Assembly: GCF_902500215.1 (NCBI RefSeq)
Contig: NZ_CABVOU010000038.1
Span: 1 to 64,000, forward strand
DNA from: Halomonas lysinitropha
Lineage (GTDB): Bacteria > Pseudomonadota > Gammaproteobacteria > Pseudomonadales > Halomonadaceae
DNA length: 64,000 nucleotides
Reading direction: 5' to 3'
The notes under the pieces are model-generated. The model made no database searches. It was given only the letters and a program-made list of their open reading frames with translations, and had not been told where the DNA came from. Below are positions 34,871 through 43,702 of the stretch, piece by piece; position 1 is the stretch's first letter, and each line of letters opens with the position of its first letter. The position numbers and the translations under genes are program-made.

Positions 34871-35986
34871 ATGTCGATCACACGTCGCCGTTTTCTGAAA
34901 GGCAGCCTGGCCGCCGGGGCCGTTGCCAGCGTGCCGTCCTTCTATATCAACACGGTGCTGGCCCAGGAGCAGACCCTGCGTATCTATGCCTGGGCGGGCT
35001 ACTTCAACGACCAGATGCTGGCGGACTTCACCGAGAAGACCGGCATCAAGGCTACCTTCACGCCTTACGGCACCAACGACGAGCTGATGAACTCGCTGCG
35101 CGCCAGTGATGGCGAGGGTTTCGACGTGATCATGCCGACCGTGGATAGGGTGCCCGGCTATCTCGATTACAACCTGATCCAGCCCCTGGACACGTCGCGC
35201 ATCAATTGGGATGGCGCCCTGGACAGCGCCATCGAAGGCTCCGAGACCGGCGGGGTGGTGGACGGCAAGCGCTATTTTGCGCCCAGCGACTGGGGTACCG
35301 AGGCAATCAGCTGGCACCGCCGCTTCGCCGACATCGACCGCGCCAATCTGAGCTATGCCGACCTGTGGAATCCCGAGCATGGCCAGGGCGTCACCGTGCG
35401 CGGTCATTCCGCGCTGGTCGGCATCGGCCTGTGGCTGGAGCGTGAAGGCCGGTTACCCTACCCGCTTCTCGATTCCTACAAGAGCGAGGAGGCGATGCGC
35501 GCCAACTTCGATGTCATCCTCGAGGAGGCGGTCAAGCACAAGGACATGCTGGTGCAGTTCTGGAACACAGAGAACGAGGCCCAGGCCGCCTTCCGCACCA
35601 ACGGCGCGATCATCGGACAGACTTGGGACTCCACCGCCTTCCGCCTGCAGCAGGAGGGCGAGGATATTGCCTATGGTGCGCCGAAGGAGGGGGCGCTGGC
35701 GTGGATGGAAGGCTTCGTGATCCCGCGTAACGCCCAGAACCCGGATGCCGTCTACGAGCTGATCAACTGGTACTACACTCCCGAGGCGGGCGCCATGTTC
35801 GTCGAGGCCACCGGCTACAACTCGACCGCCAAGGGGGCCACCGAGCTGCTGCCCGAGGCGACGCGCAACTTCTTCACCGAGTCCTATACCGACGAGGACC
35901 TGGCCAACCTCTGGTGGTGGCCGATCCAGGAGCCCTGGTACGTGGCGCTGCGCAACGAGTACCAGGATCGCTACCTGAGTGCCTGA
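34871..35986 (+). CDS. Polyamine-type ABC transporter substrate-binding protein (PotD/PotF-like)
   Basis: A 371-residue periplasmic binding protein. The N-terminus TRRRFLKGSLAAGAVAS is a twin-arginine-like signal, so it may be exported folded by Tat. The mature part follows the spermidine/putrescine family: LRIYAWAGYFNDQMLADFTE, then FDVIMPTVDRVPGYL, AWMEGFVIPRNAQNPDA and a C-terminal EPWYVALRNEYQ. The start at 34871 removes ten upstream non-family codons. It is the first of four genes of one import operon. Polyamine is the likeliest ligand, but related proteins bind other cationic compounds. Confidence 0.88.
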   Translation: MSITRRRFLKGSLAAGAVASVPSFYINTVLAQEQTLRIYAWAGYFNDQMLADFTEKTGIKATFTPYGTNDELMNSLRASDGEGFDVIMPTVDRVPGYLDYNLIQPLDTSRINWDGALDSAIEGSETGGVVDGKRYFAPSDWGTEAISWHRRFADIDRANLSYADLWNPEHGQGVTVRGHSALVGIGLWLEREGRLPYPLLDSYKSEEAMRANFDVILEEAVKHKDMLVQFWNTENEAQAAFRTNGAIIGQTWDSTAFRLQQEGEDIAYGAPKEGALAWMEGFVIPRNAQNPDAVYELINWYYTPEAGAMFVEATGYNSTAKGATELLPEATRNFFTESYTDEDLANLWWWPIQEPWYVALRNEYQDRYLSA

Positions 35987-36011
35987 GCGTAACGCCATCG
36001 ACGAGGTGACC

Positions 36012-37187
36012 ATGGACGGTAGCGTCCGGCTTGACGAGGTGGTGATGCGCTTCGGCGACTTCACCGCCATCGAGAAAACGACGCTCGAGATCGGGTCGGG
36101 GGAGTTCTTCAGCTTTCTTGGCCCCTCGGGTTGCGGCAAGACCACCCTGCTCAACATGATCAGTGGCTTCCTGACGCCTACCGAGGGCAGGGTGTGGATC
36201 GGTGATGAGGCCATGGGAAAGGTCTCGGTCAATCGACGACCCACGGCGATGATCTTCCAGAACCTGGCCCTCTTCCCGCTGATGACGGTCTTCGAGAACA
36301 TCGAGTTCGGGCTGGAGGTGCGCGGGGTCGACAAGCGCACCCGTCGCGAGGCGTCCGAGAAATTGCTGGCGTTGGTGGCTCTGGAAGGCAGTGGGCCGAA
36401 GCAGATCGGCGAGCTTTCCGGCGGTCAGAAGCAGCGGGTGGCCATCGCCCGGGCCCTGGCGGTGGAACCACGCGTGCTGCTGCTCGACGAGCCGCTCTCG
36501 GCGCTCGACCTCAAGCTGCGTCAGCACATGCGCGCCGAGCTCAAGGCGATCCAGCGCAAGACCGGCATCACCTTCATCTACATCACCCACGATCAGGGCG
36601 AGGCATTGACCATGTCCGATCGGGTGGCGGTGATGTCGGCGGGGCGCATCCAGCAGGTGGCCGATCCCATGACGCTCTACCGCTCACCGGCCACCGGCTT
36701 CGTGGCGGCCTTCGTCGGCGAGAACAACCGTCTCGAGACGAGGGTGATCGAACGCGAGGGCCAGAGGGTCAGGCTCGACGCCGGCAACCTGGGGGAACTG
36801 GCCGGCATGGCCGGCGAGACGGTGATCCTGGGCAATGGCGATCGGGCGGCGCTCTTCCTGCGCCCGGAACACCTGAAGCCGATCGGGGAAGGGGACGCCG
36901 GCCCCCGGCTTTCGGCGACCATCGAGGCGGTGCACTTCGAGGGCGCCTGGGTCATGCTGGAAACGCGGCTCGAGGCCTCCGGGGAGAAGCTGCGGGTACA
37001 GCTGGGCCACGAGGTGTCACGGCAGTACGCGGATTCCCTCGATATCGGCCAGCGCATGACCTTCGGCTATGACCCGGCCGATGCCGTGGTGCTACCCGAT
37101 GACGGCAGCCCCGTGCTCGACGAGGATACCGGCGAGATGGTGGAAACCGAGCAGCGCGCCATGCCCGACGGTGGGTCCCATGCTTAG
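36012..37187 (+). CDS. Polyamine-type ABC transporter ATP-binding protein (PotA-like)
   Basis: A 391-residue ATPase. Walker A is GPSGCGKTT (about residues 38-46), the signature LSGGQKQRV follows near 135, Walker B is VLLLDEP, and a C-terminal TOBE/OB-type domain extends from about 235. The ATG at 36012, with GAGGTG in front, is used; an upstream GTG at 35979 overlapping the previous stop is an alternative. It energises the transporter formed by its neighbours; its own stop overlaps the next permease start by 8 bases. Confidence 0.88.
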   Translation: MDGSVRLDEVVMRFGDFTAIEKTTLEIGSGEFFSFLGPSGCGKTTLLNMISGFLTPTEGRVWIGDEAMGKVSVNRRPTAMIFQNLALFPLMTVFENIEFGLEVRGVDKRTRREASEKLLALVALEGSGPKQIGELSGGQKQRVAIARALAVEPRVLLLDEPLSALDLKLRQHMRAELKAIQRKTGITFIYITHDQGEALTMSDRVAVMSAGRIQQVADPMTLYRSPATGFVAAFVGENNRLETRVIEREGQRVRLDAGNLGELAGMAGETVILGNGDRAALFLRPEHLKPIGEGDAGPRLSATIEAVHFEGAWVMLETRLEASGEKLRVQLGHEVSRQYADSLDIGQRMTFGYDPADAVVLPDDGSPVLDEDTGEMVETEQRAMPDGGSHA

Positions 37188-38067
37188 GCAGCTGCAGGCG
37201 CGTTTCGGCGGCCCGCTGGCCATGGCCATCCTGGGCCTGCTGGGCATCTGGCTGATCCTGTTGGTCACCTTGCCGCAACTGCAGATGATCGACTACTCCT
37301 TTCGGCCCAACCTGCTGCCCGACCAGCGCGGTGGCCCCGAGGATGGCTGGACGCTGGGGAATTACGCCACCCTGCTCAACAACGAGATCCACCGGGTCAT
37401 CTTCTTCAAGACCCTGTGGTCGAGTGTGCTGGTGACCCTGCTGACGCTGGCGGTGAGCTATCCGCTGGCCTGGTACCTGGCCAAGGTAGCCACGCCGCGA
37501 CAGGCGGCGCTTTGCATACTGCTGCTGATCATTCCCTTCTGGATCAACGAGATCCTGCGCACCTACGCCTGGTTCATCATCCTGGCCTTCCGTGGCCCCC
37601 TCAACGAGGTGCTGATGATGCTGGGGTTGATCGAGCGGCCGATCCGCTTCCTCAGCGGCGACGCCGGGGTGATGGTGGGCATGGTCTACGCCTATATCCT
37701 CTTCATGGTCTTCCCGGTCTATAACGCCATCGAGAGCCTGGACGACAACCAGGTACGTGCGGCCCGGGACCTGGGCGCGGGTACGATCCGAACCCATCGA
37801 CGCATCGTCATTCCCCACGCCAAGCCCGGCATCGCCACCGGCTGCATCATGACCTTCATGCTGGCCGCAGGCAGCTATGCAGTACCCGCGCTGCTCGGCT
37901 CGCCGGGCAGCCGCTGGTTCACCCAGATCATCTACAACTGGTTCTTCGAGGGCGGCAACTGGAACCAGGGCGCCGCCTACGCCTTCCTGCTGCTGGTGCT
38001 GTGCATCGGCTTCATGTCGCTGGTCATGAGGTTCTTCAAGGTGGGCCTGGGGGATATCGCCAAATGA
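37180..38067 (+). CDS. Polyamine-type ABC transporter permease (PotB-like)
   Basis: A 295-residue inner-membrane permease with six predicted helices and the EAA-like loop at AARDLGAGTIRTHRRIVIPH. The large extracytoplasmic stretch after the first helix (SFRPNLLPDQRGGPEDGW) is usual for PotB/PotH. The ATG at 37180 overlaps the end of the ATPase gene. It pairs with the next permease to form the channel. Confidence 0.9.
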   Translation: MLRQLQARFGGPLAMAILGLLGIWLILLVTLPQLQMIDYSFRPNLLPDQRGGPEDGWTLGNYATLLNNEIHRVIFFKTLWSSVLVTLLTLAVSYPLAWYLAKVATPRQAALCILLLIIPFWINEILRTYAWFIILAFRGPLNEVLMMLGLIERPIRFLSGDAGVMVGMVYAYILFMVFPVYNAIESLDDNQVRAARDLGAGTIRTHRRIVIPHAKPGIATGCIMTFMLAAGSYAVPALLGSPGSRWFTQIIYNWFFEGGNWNQGAAYAFLLLVLCIGFMSLVMRFFKVGLGDIAK

Positions 38068-38080
38068 CGGGAGGCCGGGC

Positions 38081-38887
38081 GTGAGCTCACAGCGACTGAT
38101 GGCCCTGGGCCTGCGTTTCTATGTGGTGGTGTTCTTTGCCTACCTCTTCCTGCCGCTGCTGGTGATGGCCGCGGCCACCTTCAACGACAGCCGTTTTCCC
38201 ACCGTGACCCCCTGGGATGGCACCACCCTGAAGTGGTTCGGCGAACTCGCCGCCGACGGCGGCATGTGGCAGGCGCTGGGCAACAGCGCCATCGTCGCCG
38301 TCGGCGTGCTCTGCCTGGCCGTGCCCATCGGCATCGCCACGGCGCTCTTCCTCAATACCGTCTCCGGCCGTGCCAAGCCGTTCATCTATGCGTTGATCCT
38401 CTCGCCGCTGCTCACGCCCGGGGTGATCATCGGTATCTCGACGCTGATCTTCTGGCGCCAACTCGGCGTCGGCGGGGGGATTTTCCTCACCGTGCTCGGT
38501 CAGTCCACCTTCATCGCCGCCTACGTGATGCTGATGGTCACCGCACGGCTGCAGCGCTTCGACCGCACCATGGAACGCGCCGCCCTGGACCTGGGCGCCA
38601 GCCAGTGGCAGATGTTCCGGCGCATCCTGCTGCCCTATCTCAAGCCGGCCATCTACTCGGCGGCGGTGATCGCCTTCCTGCAATCCTTCGAGAACTACAA
38701 CACCTCGCTGTTCGTGGTGGGCTACGACACCACCCTGACGGTCTATATCGCCTCCAAGGTACGTACCGGCCTGACCCCGGCGGTCAATGCCCTGGGGCTG
38801 ATCCTGATCCTCGTCACGGTGGTGCTGGCCGTGGCCTACGAGGTCAAGCGGCGCCGGGAAACGGCGCGGAGCGTGAAGGGCGTCTAA
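38081..38887 (+). CDS. Polyamine-type ABC transporter permease (PotC-like)
   Basis: A 268-residue permease, the second half of the membrane channel, with helices at both ends and the coupling loop RAALDLGASQWQMFRRILLP. The GTG at 38081 comes 13 bases after the preceding gene. The order binding protein, ATPase, PotB-like, PotC-like is that of the PotFGHI/opine-type systems. The transporter genes end here; the next gene is a separate cation exporter. Confidence 0.9.
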   Translation: MSSQRLMALGLRFYVVVFFAYLFLPLLVMAAATFNDSRFPTVTPWDGTTLKWFGELAADGGMWQALGNSAIVAVGVLCLAVPIGIATALFLNTVSGRAKPFIYALILSPLLTPGVIIGISTLIFWRQLGVGGGIFLTVLGQSTFIAAYVMLMVTARLQRFDRTMERAALDLGASQWQMFRRILLPYLKPAIYSAAVIAFLQSFENYNTSLFVVGYDTTLTVYIASKVRTGLTPAVNALGLILILVTVVLAVAYEVKRRRETARSVKGV

Positions 38888-38925
38888 CGGCTGCGCTATG
38901 CTGGGAGCCTTCCACGGGAGGGTTC

Positions 38926-39840
38926 ATGGCGCACGATCACTCGCATCACCACACCGGAGACGACAGCCGGAGCAGGCTGTTATGGGCCATCCTGCTCACC
39001 GGCGGCTTCATGGTCGCCGAGGTTGTCGGTGGCATCCTATCCGGCTCGCTGGCACTGCTGGCCGACGCCGGCCACATGCTCACCGACACCGCCGCCCTGG
39101 GATTGGCCTGGTTCGCCGCCTGGATCAGTCGACGGCCGCCCGATGAGAAGCGCAGCTACGGCTACCACCGGGTGCAGACGCTCGCCGCCTTCGTCAACGG
39201 CGTGACGCTCATCGCTATCGTGGTGTGGATCGCCATCGAGGCCATTCGCCGCTTCCTGTCACCGGTGGCGGTGATGGGCCTCCCCATGCTGACCATCGCC
39301 GTGCTGGGGCTGGTGATCAACATCGTGGTGTTCGCGATCCTCCACGGCGGCGACCGCGACAACCTCAATATCCGCGGGGCCGCCCTGCATGTGCTGGGCG
39401 ATCTGCTGGGCTCGGTGGCGGCCATCATCGCCGCCCTGGTGATACTGACTACCGGCTGGACACCCATCGACCCGCTGCTCTCGCTGCTGGTGGCGGCGCT
39501 GATCCTGAGGAGCGCCTGGAAGCTGACCCGGGAGTCCGGCCATATCCTGCTGGAGGGCGCCCCGGACGGTCTGGACGCGGCGACGCTGCGCTGCGAGATT
39601 CCCGAGCAGCTCGAGGCGGTCTGCAACGTGCATCACGTGCATGTCTGGTCAGTGACGCCGGGTCGCCATCTGGTGTCGCTGCATGCGGCCATCGACGAGG
39701 GCGAGGATCGCGAGGCCGCGCTGCTGGCGATTCGCACCCTGCTGGCGGAGCGCTATGGCCTGGATCACGCCACCATCCAGCTTGAGAGTCAGCATCAGTG
39801 TCCCGACGAGCCCGAATCGGGCGCGTTTCGCCGAGGCTGA
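38926..39840 (+). CDS. Cation diffusion facilitator (CzcD/ZitB-like Zn/Co/Cd exporter)
   Basis: A 304-residue CDF protein exporting divalent metals, probably zinc. It opens with a His-rich tail (HDHSHHHTGD), then six membrane helices; the metal site residues are seen in LLADAGHMLTD (helix 2, H-x3-D) and in LHVLGDLLGS (helix 5, H-x3-D). The C-terminal metal-binding domain (NVHHVHVWSVTPG) ends with a Cys/His tail. The ATG at 38926 is only 38 bases after the permease gene, so read-through from the polyamine operon is possible, but a functional link is doubtful. Confidence 0.92.
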   Translation: MAHDHSHHHTGDDSRSRLLWAILLTGGFMVAEVVGGILSGSLALLADAGHMLTDTAALGLAWFAAWISRRPPDEKRSYGYHRVQTLAAFVNGVTLIAIVVWIAIEAIRRFLSPVAVMGLPMLTIAVLGLVINIVVFAILHGGDRDNLNIRGAALHVLGDLLGSVAAIIAALVILTTGWTPIDPLLSLLVAALILRSAWKLTRESGHILLEGAPDGLDAATLRCEIPEQLEAVCNVHHVHVWSVTPGRHLVSLHAAIDEGEDREAALLAIRTLLAERYGLDHATIQLESQHQCPDEPESGAFRRG

Positions 39841-39855
39841 TTCGTACTCGGTGCG

Positions 39856-41208
39856 TCAGTCGGCGGGCTGAAAGGGGCGGCCAGGCAGCCAGATGCGCAC
39901 CGCCAGGCCCCCGAGCCGCGAGCGATCGAGCGTCAGTCGGCCGCCGTTGAGCTTCACCAGGTCGGCGACGATGGCCAGGCCCAGGCCGTTACCGGGCCGC
40001 TGCTCATCGAGGCGAGTACCGCGCGCGAGCGCGTCCCGGCGCTGCGCCTCGTCCATGCCTGGCCCGTCATCCTCGATCTCCATCCAGCTCCCCCCGGCAT
40101 CGTTGCCACCGCGCAACTCAACGCGGCTCTCGGCCCAGCGCAGGGCATTGTCCAGCAGGTTGCCAACCAGCTCCTGCAGGTCCTGGGCCTCCATGCGCAC
40201 TCGCATCTCGGCCGGTAAGTCGTGACTGAGGGTGATGCCGCGTCGCTCGGCCAGGCGGCCGAGTCCCGAGAGGATGGGTGCCAGCACGTCGCTGGCGACG
40301 ACCCGGGGGGCCAGGGTGGCATCCCCGGCTGCCGACGCTCTGGCCAGGTGATGGCGCACCGCCTCATCGATGCGAGTCAGTTCGTCGCGGAGCCTTGTGC
40401 GTCGCGGCTCATCGACCCCGTCGGCCAGGGTAGTCAGCACGCTTAGCGGGGTCTTCAGTGCATGGGCCAGGTTGCCTGCGGTGTGACGCGCGTGCCTCAT
40501 CAGTCGTCGATCGCGATCCAGTACCCCGTTCATGGCCCGAGCCAGGCGTGCGAGCTCAGGAGAGAGGCGGGTATCGAGACGTTCGGCATCGCCGTTCTCC
40601 ACCTGCTGCAGGTCGGCCTGTATCCGTCGCAGCGGGGCGAGACCCCAGCGAATCTGCAAGGCCAGGGTGACCAGCAGCAGCAGGCCCAGGACGACCAGGA
40701 AGAGCGTAACCAGTCGGGTAAAGCGAGCGAGCGTCGCGTCCAGCGTCTTGCGAGAGATCGCCACGCTGACGTGCAGGGGGCCGTCCAGCGCCGTCAGGCG
40801 GATATCGCGTTCGATGACGCGCAGTGGCGTCCCGCGCGGGCCTGTCAGGTCGCGGATGATCACGTCGCGATGGGAGCGGACCGGCAGGCGCTGGTCCCAC
40901 AGCGAACGAGAGGTCAGCACTCGCTCGGCGCCATCGCTGATCTGCCAGTACCAGCCGGACAGGACCTGCTCGAAGCGCGGATCGCCCAGGGAGCGTTCAT
41001 GCACCAGGCGCTGCTGTGTCGGCTCCCAGGCGAGGCCCGCGACGACCACGTTGAGCAGCGCCTCCAGGCGTTCATCGAAGGCGTCCGTCGCTGTCGTGCG
41101 GAAGTAGTGGGAGAGTCCCGTACCGGCCAGCGGCAGGGCAACGGCGAGGGTCAGCAGAGACGCCAGCAGCAGGCGATTGGCCAGCGACAGCTCCCGCAGT
41201 CGGCTCAT
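39856..41208 (-). CDS. Sensor histidine kinase (PhoQ/QseC-like)
   Basis: A 450-residue membrane sensor: two membrane helices (about residues 10-35 and 165-190) bound a periplasmic sensor domain of some 130 residues. A HAMP domain precedes the dimerisation helix with the phosphorylated His in NLAHALKTPL, then the ATPase domain with the N-box NLLDNALRWA and G-boxes DDGPGMDE and GNGLGLAIV. It is the third gene of a minus-strand operon and overlaps the response regulator by 4 bases. The LKTPL context and architecture put it in the PhoQ/QseC group; the stimulus is unknown. Confidence 0.92.
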   Translation of the reverse strand: MSRLRELSLANRLLLASLLTLAVALPLAGTGLSHYFRTTATDAFDERLEALLNVVVAGLAWEPTQQRLVHERSLGDPRFEQVLSGWYWQISDGAERVLTSRSLWDQRLPVRSHRDVIIRDLTGPRGTPLRVIERDIRLTALDGPLHVSVAISRKTLDATLARFTRLVTLFLVVLGLLLLVTLALQIRWGLAPLRRIQADLQQVENGDAERLDTRLSPELARLARAMNGVLDRDRRLMRHARHTAGNLAHALKTPLSVLTTLADGVDEPRRTRLRDELTRIDEAVRHHLARASAAGDATLAPRVVASDVLAPILSGLGRLAERRGITLSHDLPAEMRVRMEAQDLQELVGNLLDNALRWAESRVELRGGNDAGGSWMEIEDDGPGMDEAQRRDALARGTRLDEQRPGNGLGLAIVADLVKLNGGRLTLDRSRLGGLAVRIWLPGRPFQPAD

Positions 41209-41876
41209 GGCGTCTCGTCGACTTCGGCCAGGCGATACCCTTGACCGCGATGGGTCTGGATGCGCGCGGCGCCCAGTTTGCGACGCAGCCGACTGATCTG
41301 GACATCGATGACGTTGGAATCCGGCTCGTGATCGCGATCATAGACGTGCTCGGCAAGCTCGCTGCGGGTCACCACACGAGGCGCGGCATGGGCCAGGTAG
41401 GCCAGCAGGCGCGACTCCTGGGCGGTCAGGCTTACCGGGCGGCCGGCCAGGGTGACGCTGCCGGCGTGGGTGTCGAAGTCGAGGTCGCCAATCCGCAGCA
41501 CGGGATGGGCATGGCCGTGGCTGCGCCGCACCAGGGCGCGCAGCCGGAACAGGACCTCGGCGGTCTCGAAGGGCTTGGTGACGTAGTCATCGGCTCCCGC
41601 CGAGAAGCCGGCGGCCTTGTCGGCCCAGCGAGTGCGGGCGGTGAGCACCAGCACCGGCGTGTCGATGGCGTCATCACGCCACTGGGCCAGCCAGCGGCTG
41701 CCATCGCCATCGGGCAGGCCCAGGTCGAGGATCACCGCGTCGTAGGCCTCGGTGCGCACCAGGAAATCCGCCTCGCCGCCGGTGGCGGCGGTCTCCAGCA
41801 GCACGCCGGCATCACCCAGGGCTTCGCGCAGCGCCTCGGCCAGCGCCTGGTCATCCTCTACCAGCAACACCTTCAT
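41205..41876 (-). CDS. OmpR/PhoB-family response regulator
   Basis: A 223-residue regulator with a receiver domain (phosphorylation Asp in VILDLGLPDGDG, about residue 51; acidic pair at residues 7-8) and a C-terminal winged helix (about 125-220, with VTRSELAEHVYDRDHEPDSN and VDVQISRLRRKLG-like segments). It overlaps the kinase gene downstream and the PepSY gene upstream, each by 4 bases, so the three are translated as one operon. The nearby divergent PepSY gene at 42331 is a probable target. Confidence 0.93.
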   Translation of the reverse strand: MKVLLVEDDQALAEALREALGDAGVLLETAATGGEADFLVRTEAYDAVILDLGLPDGDGSRWLAQWRDDAIDTPVLVLTARTRWADKAAGFSAGADDYVTKPFETAEVLFRLRALVRRSHGHAHPVLRIGDLDFDTHAGSVTLAGRPVSLTAQESRLLAYLAHAAPRVVTRSELAEHVYDRDHEPDSNVIDVQISRLRRKLGAARIQTHRGQGYRLAEVDETP

Positions 41877-42220
41877 TTCCCACGCCTCATGCCGTTGATG
41901 TTCACGCCCTCCATGCCGATCAGCTCGCCGTTGGTGGCATCGAACTCGAACTCCACCACCTGGCCCTGAGGGCCAAGCATCTCGACCTCATAGCGCATCC
42001 AGCCCTCGTCACGCTCCAGTTCGACTTCCAGTACCTGGCCCATGTAGTGGGCCTCCAGCCAGTCGAGAATGTCGGGCAGAGGCACGATTCGGCCGTCGCG
42101 AACCGCCTCGTGAAGGTCGTGCCACCCTTCGTCTGCCGTCGCGGGGGAGACGGCCGACAGGGCGAGGAGGATGCCCAGCGTTGCCAGGCGCAGGCGGGAG
42201 AGAAAGCGTCGAGTCATCAT
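41873..42220 (-). CDS. Secreted PepSY-domain protein
   Basis: A 115-residue protein with a signal peptide (residues 1-30, ending PATAD) and one PepSY domain: GRIVPLPDILDWLEAHYMGQ, then alternating strands through EVMLGPQGQVVEFEFDATNG and a closing IGMEGVNI. PepSY domains are thought to bind and inhibit proteases or sense the envelope state. Being the first gene of the PepSY/regulator/kinase operon, it may feed a periplasmic signal to the kinase. Two adjacent Met codons (42220 and 42217) both fit as start. Confidence 0.85.
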   Translation of the reverse strand: MMTRRFLSRLRLATLGILLALSAVSPATADEGWHDLHEAVRDGRIVPLPDILDWLEAHYMGQVLEVELERDEGWMRYEVEMLGPQGQVVEFEFDATNGELIGMEGVNINGMRRGK

Positions 42221-42330
42221 GGCTGCAGGGTGCCAGGTCGAACATGAATGCAGCATGAACGGACCCGTCAGGTCACGGCAAGGGGCCCGGTGATAAAACG
42301 CAATGGCACCCATGAACGGAGGTATGATCC

Positions 42331-42804
42331 ATGAAACATACGATGATCCTGGCCGCTACCCTGGCCAGCCTGATGGCCGCTGCTACCCTGGTTCACGCCG
42401 AGGAGAGCCGCCTGCCGGCGGAGCGTCTCGACGACATCCTGGCTCAGGCCAGCGCCTTCGGCTTTACCCACTTCGGCGAGATCGAGGTGAAGGACGATAA
42501 CAGTGTGGAAATCGAGGGCTGGCTTGATGACGAGTGGCAGGCCGAGGTTCGGCTGTCGCTGGAGAGCGGTGAATCCCTCGAGGAGGAGCGCAAGCGTCGC
42601 GAGGGTGACGCCTGGGGCATGAGCGAGGAAGACGTTCGCCTCGCCATGGAGGCCGCGGTGGCCGAGGGCTTGGCCGAGTTCGAGGAGATCGAGGTCGACC
42701 GCGAGGGTCGTATCGAGGTCGAGGGTCGTGACACCCAGGGTCGTGAGCTCGAGATCAGGAGTCGCCAGGGCGAGCGCGACACGGGCGAAGTGGAGCTTAA
42801 CTGA
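42331..42804 (+). CDS. Secreted protein with two PepSY-like repeats
   Basis: A 157-residue secreted protein: signal peptide residues 1-23 (ending VHAEE), then two related units of about 65 residues, each with the helix-FGFTHFGEIEVKDD or GLAEFEEIEVDREG strand-turn and a closing strand pair (VEIEGWLDDEWQAEVRL; IEVEGRDTQGRELEIRS). The protein is very acidic. It is divergent from the PepSY/two-component operon and ends in a strong hairpin; control by that two-component system is likely but inferred. Confidence 0.85.
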   Translation: MKHTMILAATLASLMAAATLVHAEESRLPAERLDDILAQASAFGFTHFGEIEVKDDNSVEIEGWLDDEWQAEVRLSLESGESLEEERKRREGDAWGMSEEDVRLAMEAAVAEGLAEFEEIEVDREGRIEVEGRDTQGRELEIRSRQGERDTGEVELN

Positions 42805-42810
42805 GACCCT

Positions 42811-42831
42811 CGCCGGGGCCTTGCCCCGGCG
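42811..42831 (+). terminator. Terminator hairpin after the PepSY-repeat gene
   Basis: CGCCGGGGC and GCCCCGGCG form a perfect 9-bp stem with a CTT loop, directly after the stop codon. The following bases are only mildly T-rich. Confidence 0.65.
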
Positions 42832-42845
42832 ATTCACGACATGGA

Positions 42846-42882
42846 GAGGGCCCGGCGCGAAGCTATCGCGCGGGGCCCTCGA
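42846..42882 (-). terminator. Candidate terminator for the TSUP permease gene
   Basis: GAGGGCCC pairs with GGGGCCCTC-type sequence and the inner GCGCG/CGCGC adds to the stem, with a short AT loop, just after the stop of the minus-strand permease gene (42892). With the hairpin at 42811 it separates the two convergent genes. Confidence 0.55.
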
Positions 42883-42891
42883 CGCATGCGG

Positions 42892-43674
42892 CTACCCCGC
42901 CGAACTGACAAGCCCCACCACGCTGACCAGGATGAGGACGCCACCGAGCACCCGGAAGTAGAGGTTCGTTTGGCTGGCGAGCATGTGCCGGTGGGCACGC
43001 TCGCCCAGCAGATGGCCGACCAGGGCGCAGGGTAGCAGCCACAGCTGGTGGATGAGCTGCAGGTCGACGCCGGCGATCACGAAGGAGACCATCTTGATCA
43101 GTACCAGGATGAACCACAGCACGAAGAGCGTATCGCGCAGCTGATGGGCCGCCACATGAGTGGCGAACACCGCAACAATCAGCGGGGCACCGATCAGCGA
43201 GGTGCCGCTGACATAGCCGCCCAGCGCCAGCAGCACCGCATCGACCCATGGGTTGCGGCTGCGAAAGGGCTTGTCGAGCACATAGCCGATCGCATAGACC
43301 ATCACGATCACGAAGATGATGTTGGTCAGGACGTTGCCCGGCAGGGTCAGCAGGCCGACGACCCCGATCAGCTTGGGGATAATCATCACTTTCATCGCCC
43401 TGAGCAGATAGCCCCAGTCGATATTGCCCTCGGTCGGCGCCTGGCCGGCGTTGTCGGCCACCAGCTGTCGGTGGCCGCGCCAGGCGATCCAGCTGGAAAA
43501 GATCAACAGCTGAATGGCGATGATCGGCAGGAAGACCAGCGGCTCGTCGAGCACCAGCAGCAGAAACGGCAGCGACAGCACGGCGCCGCCGAAGCCCAGG
43601 CTGGTGCGCACGAAGCCGCTCCAGACGAAGATCAGCCCGATCAGCACAAGCTGGTGGATCTCGAGGTCGGCCAT
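42892..43674 (-). CDS. TSUP-family permease (TauE/SafE-like)
   Basis: A 260-residue membrane protein with about eight helices. The TSUP repeats are seen in two halves: an early SGFVRTSLGFGGAVLSLPFL and a later VDAVLLALGGYVSGTSLIGAPL, the pore-lining pattern of TauE/SafE sulfite or sulfoacetate exporters. The substrate cannot be assigned; many members export anions linked to sulfur metabolism. It lies 28 bases downstream of a LysR gene on the same strand, so it may be co-transcribed with it. Confidence 0.85.
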   Translation of the reverse strand: MADLEIHQLVLIGLIFVWSGFVRTSLGFGGAVLSLPFLLLVLDEPLVFLPIIAIQLLIFSSWIAWRGHRQLVADNAGQAPTEGNIDWGYLLRAMKVMIIPKLIGVVGLLTLPGNVLTNIIFVIVMVYAIGYVLDKPFRSRNPWVDAVLLALGGYVSGTSLIGAPLIVAVFATHVAAHQLRDTLFVLWFILVLIKMVSFVIAGVDLQLIHQLWLLPCALVGHLLGERAHRHMLASQTNLYFRVLGGVLILVSVVGLVSSAG

Positions 43675-43702
43675 CAGGGCGCTCCTTTCCCGTATCTAGA
43701 TG

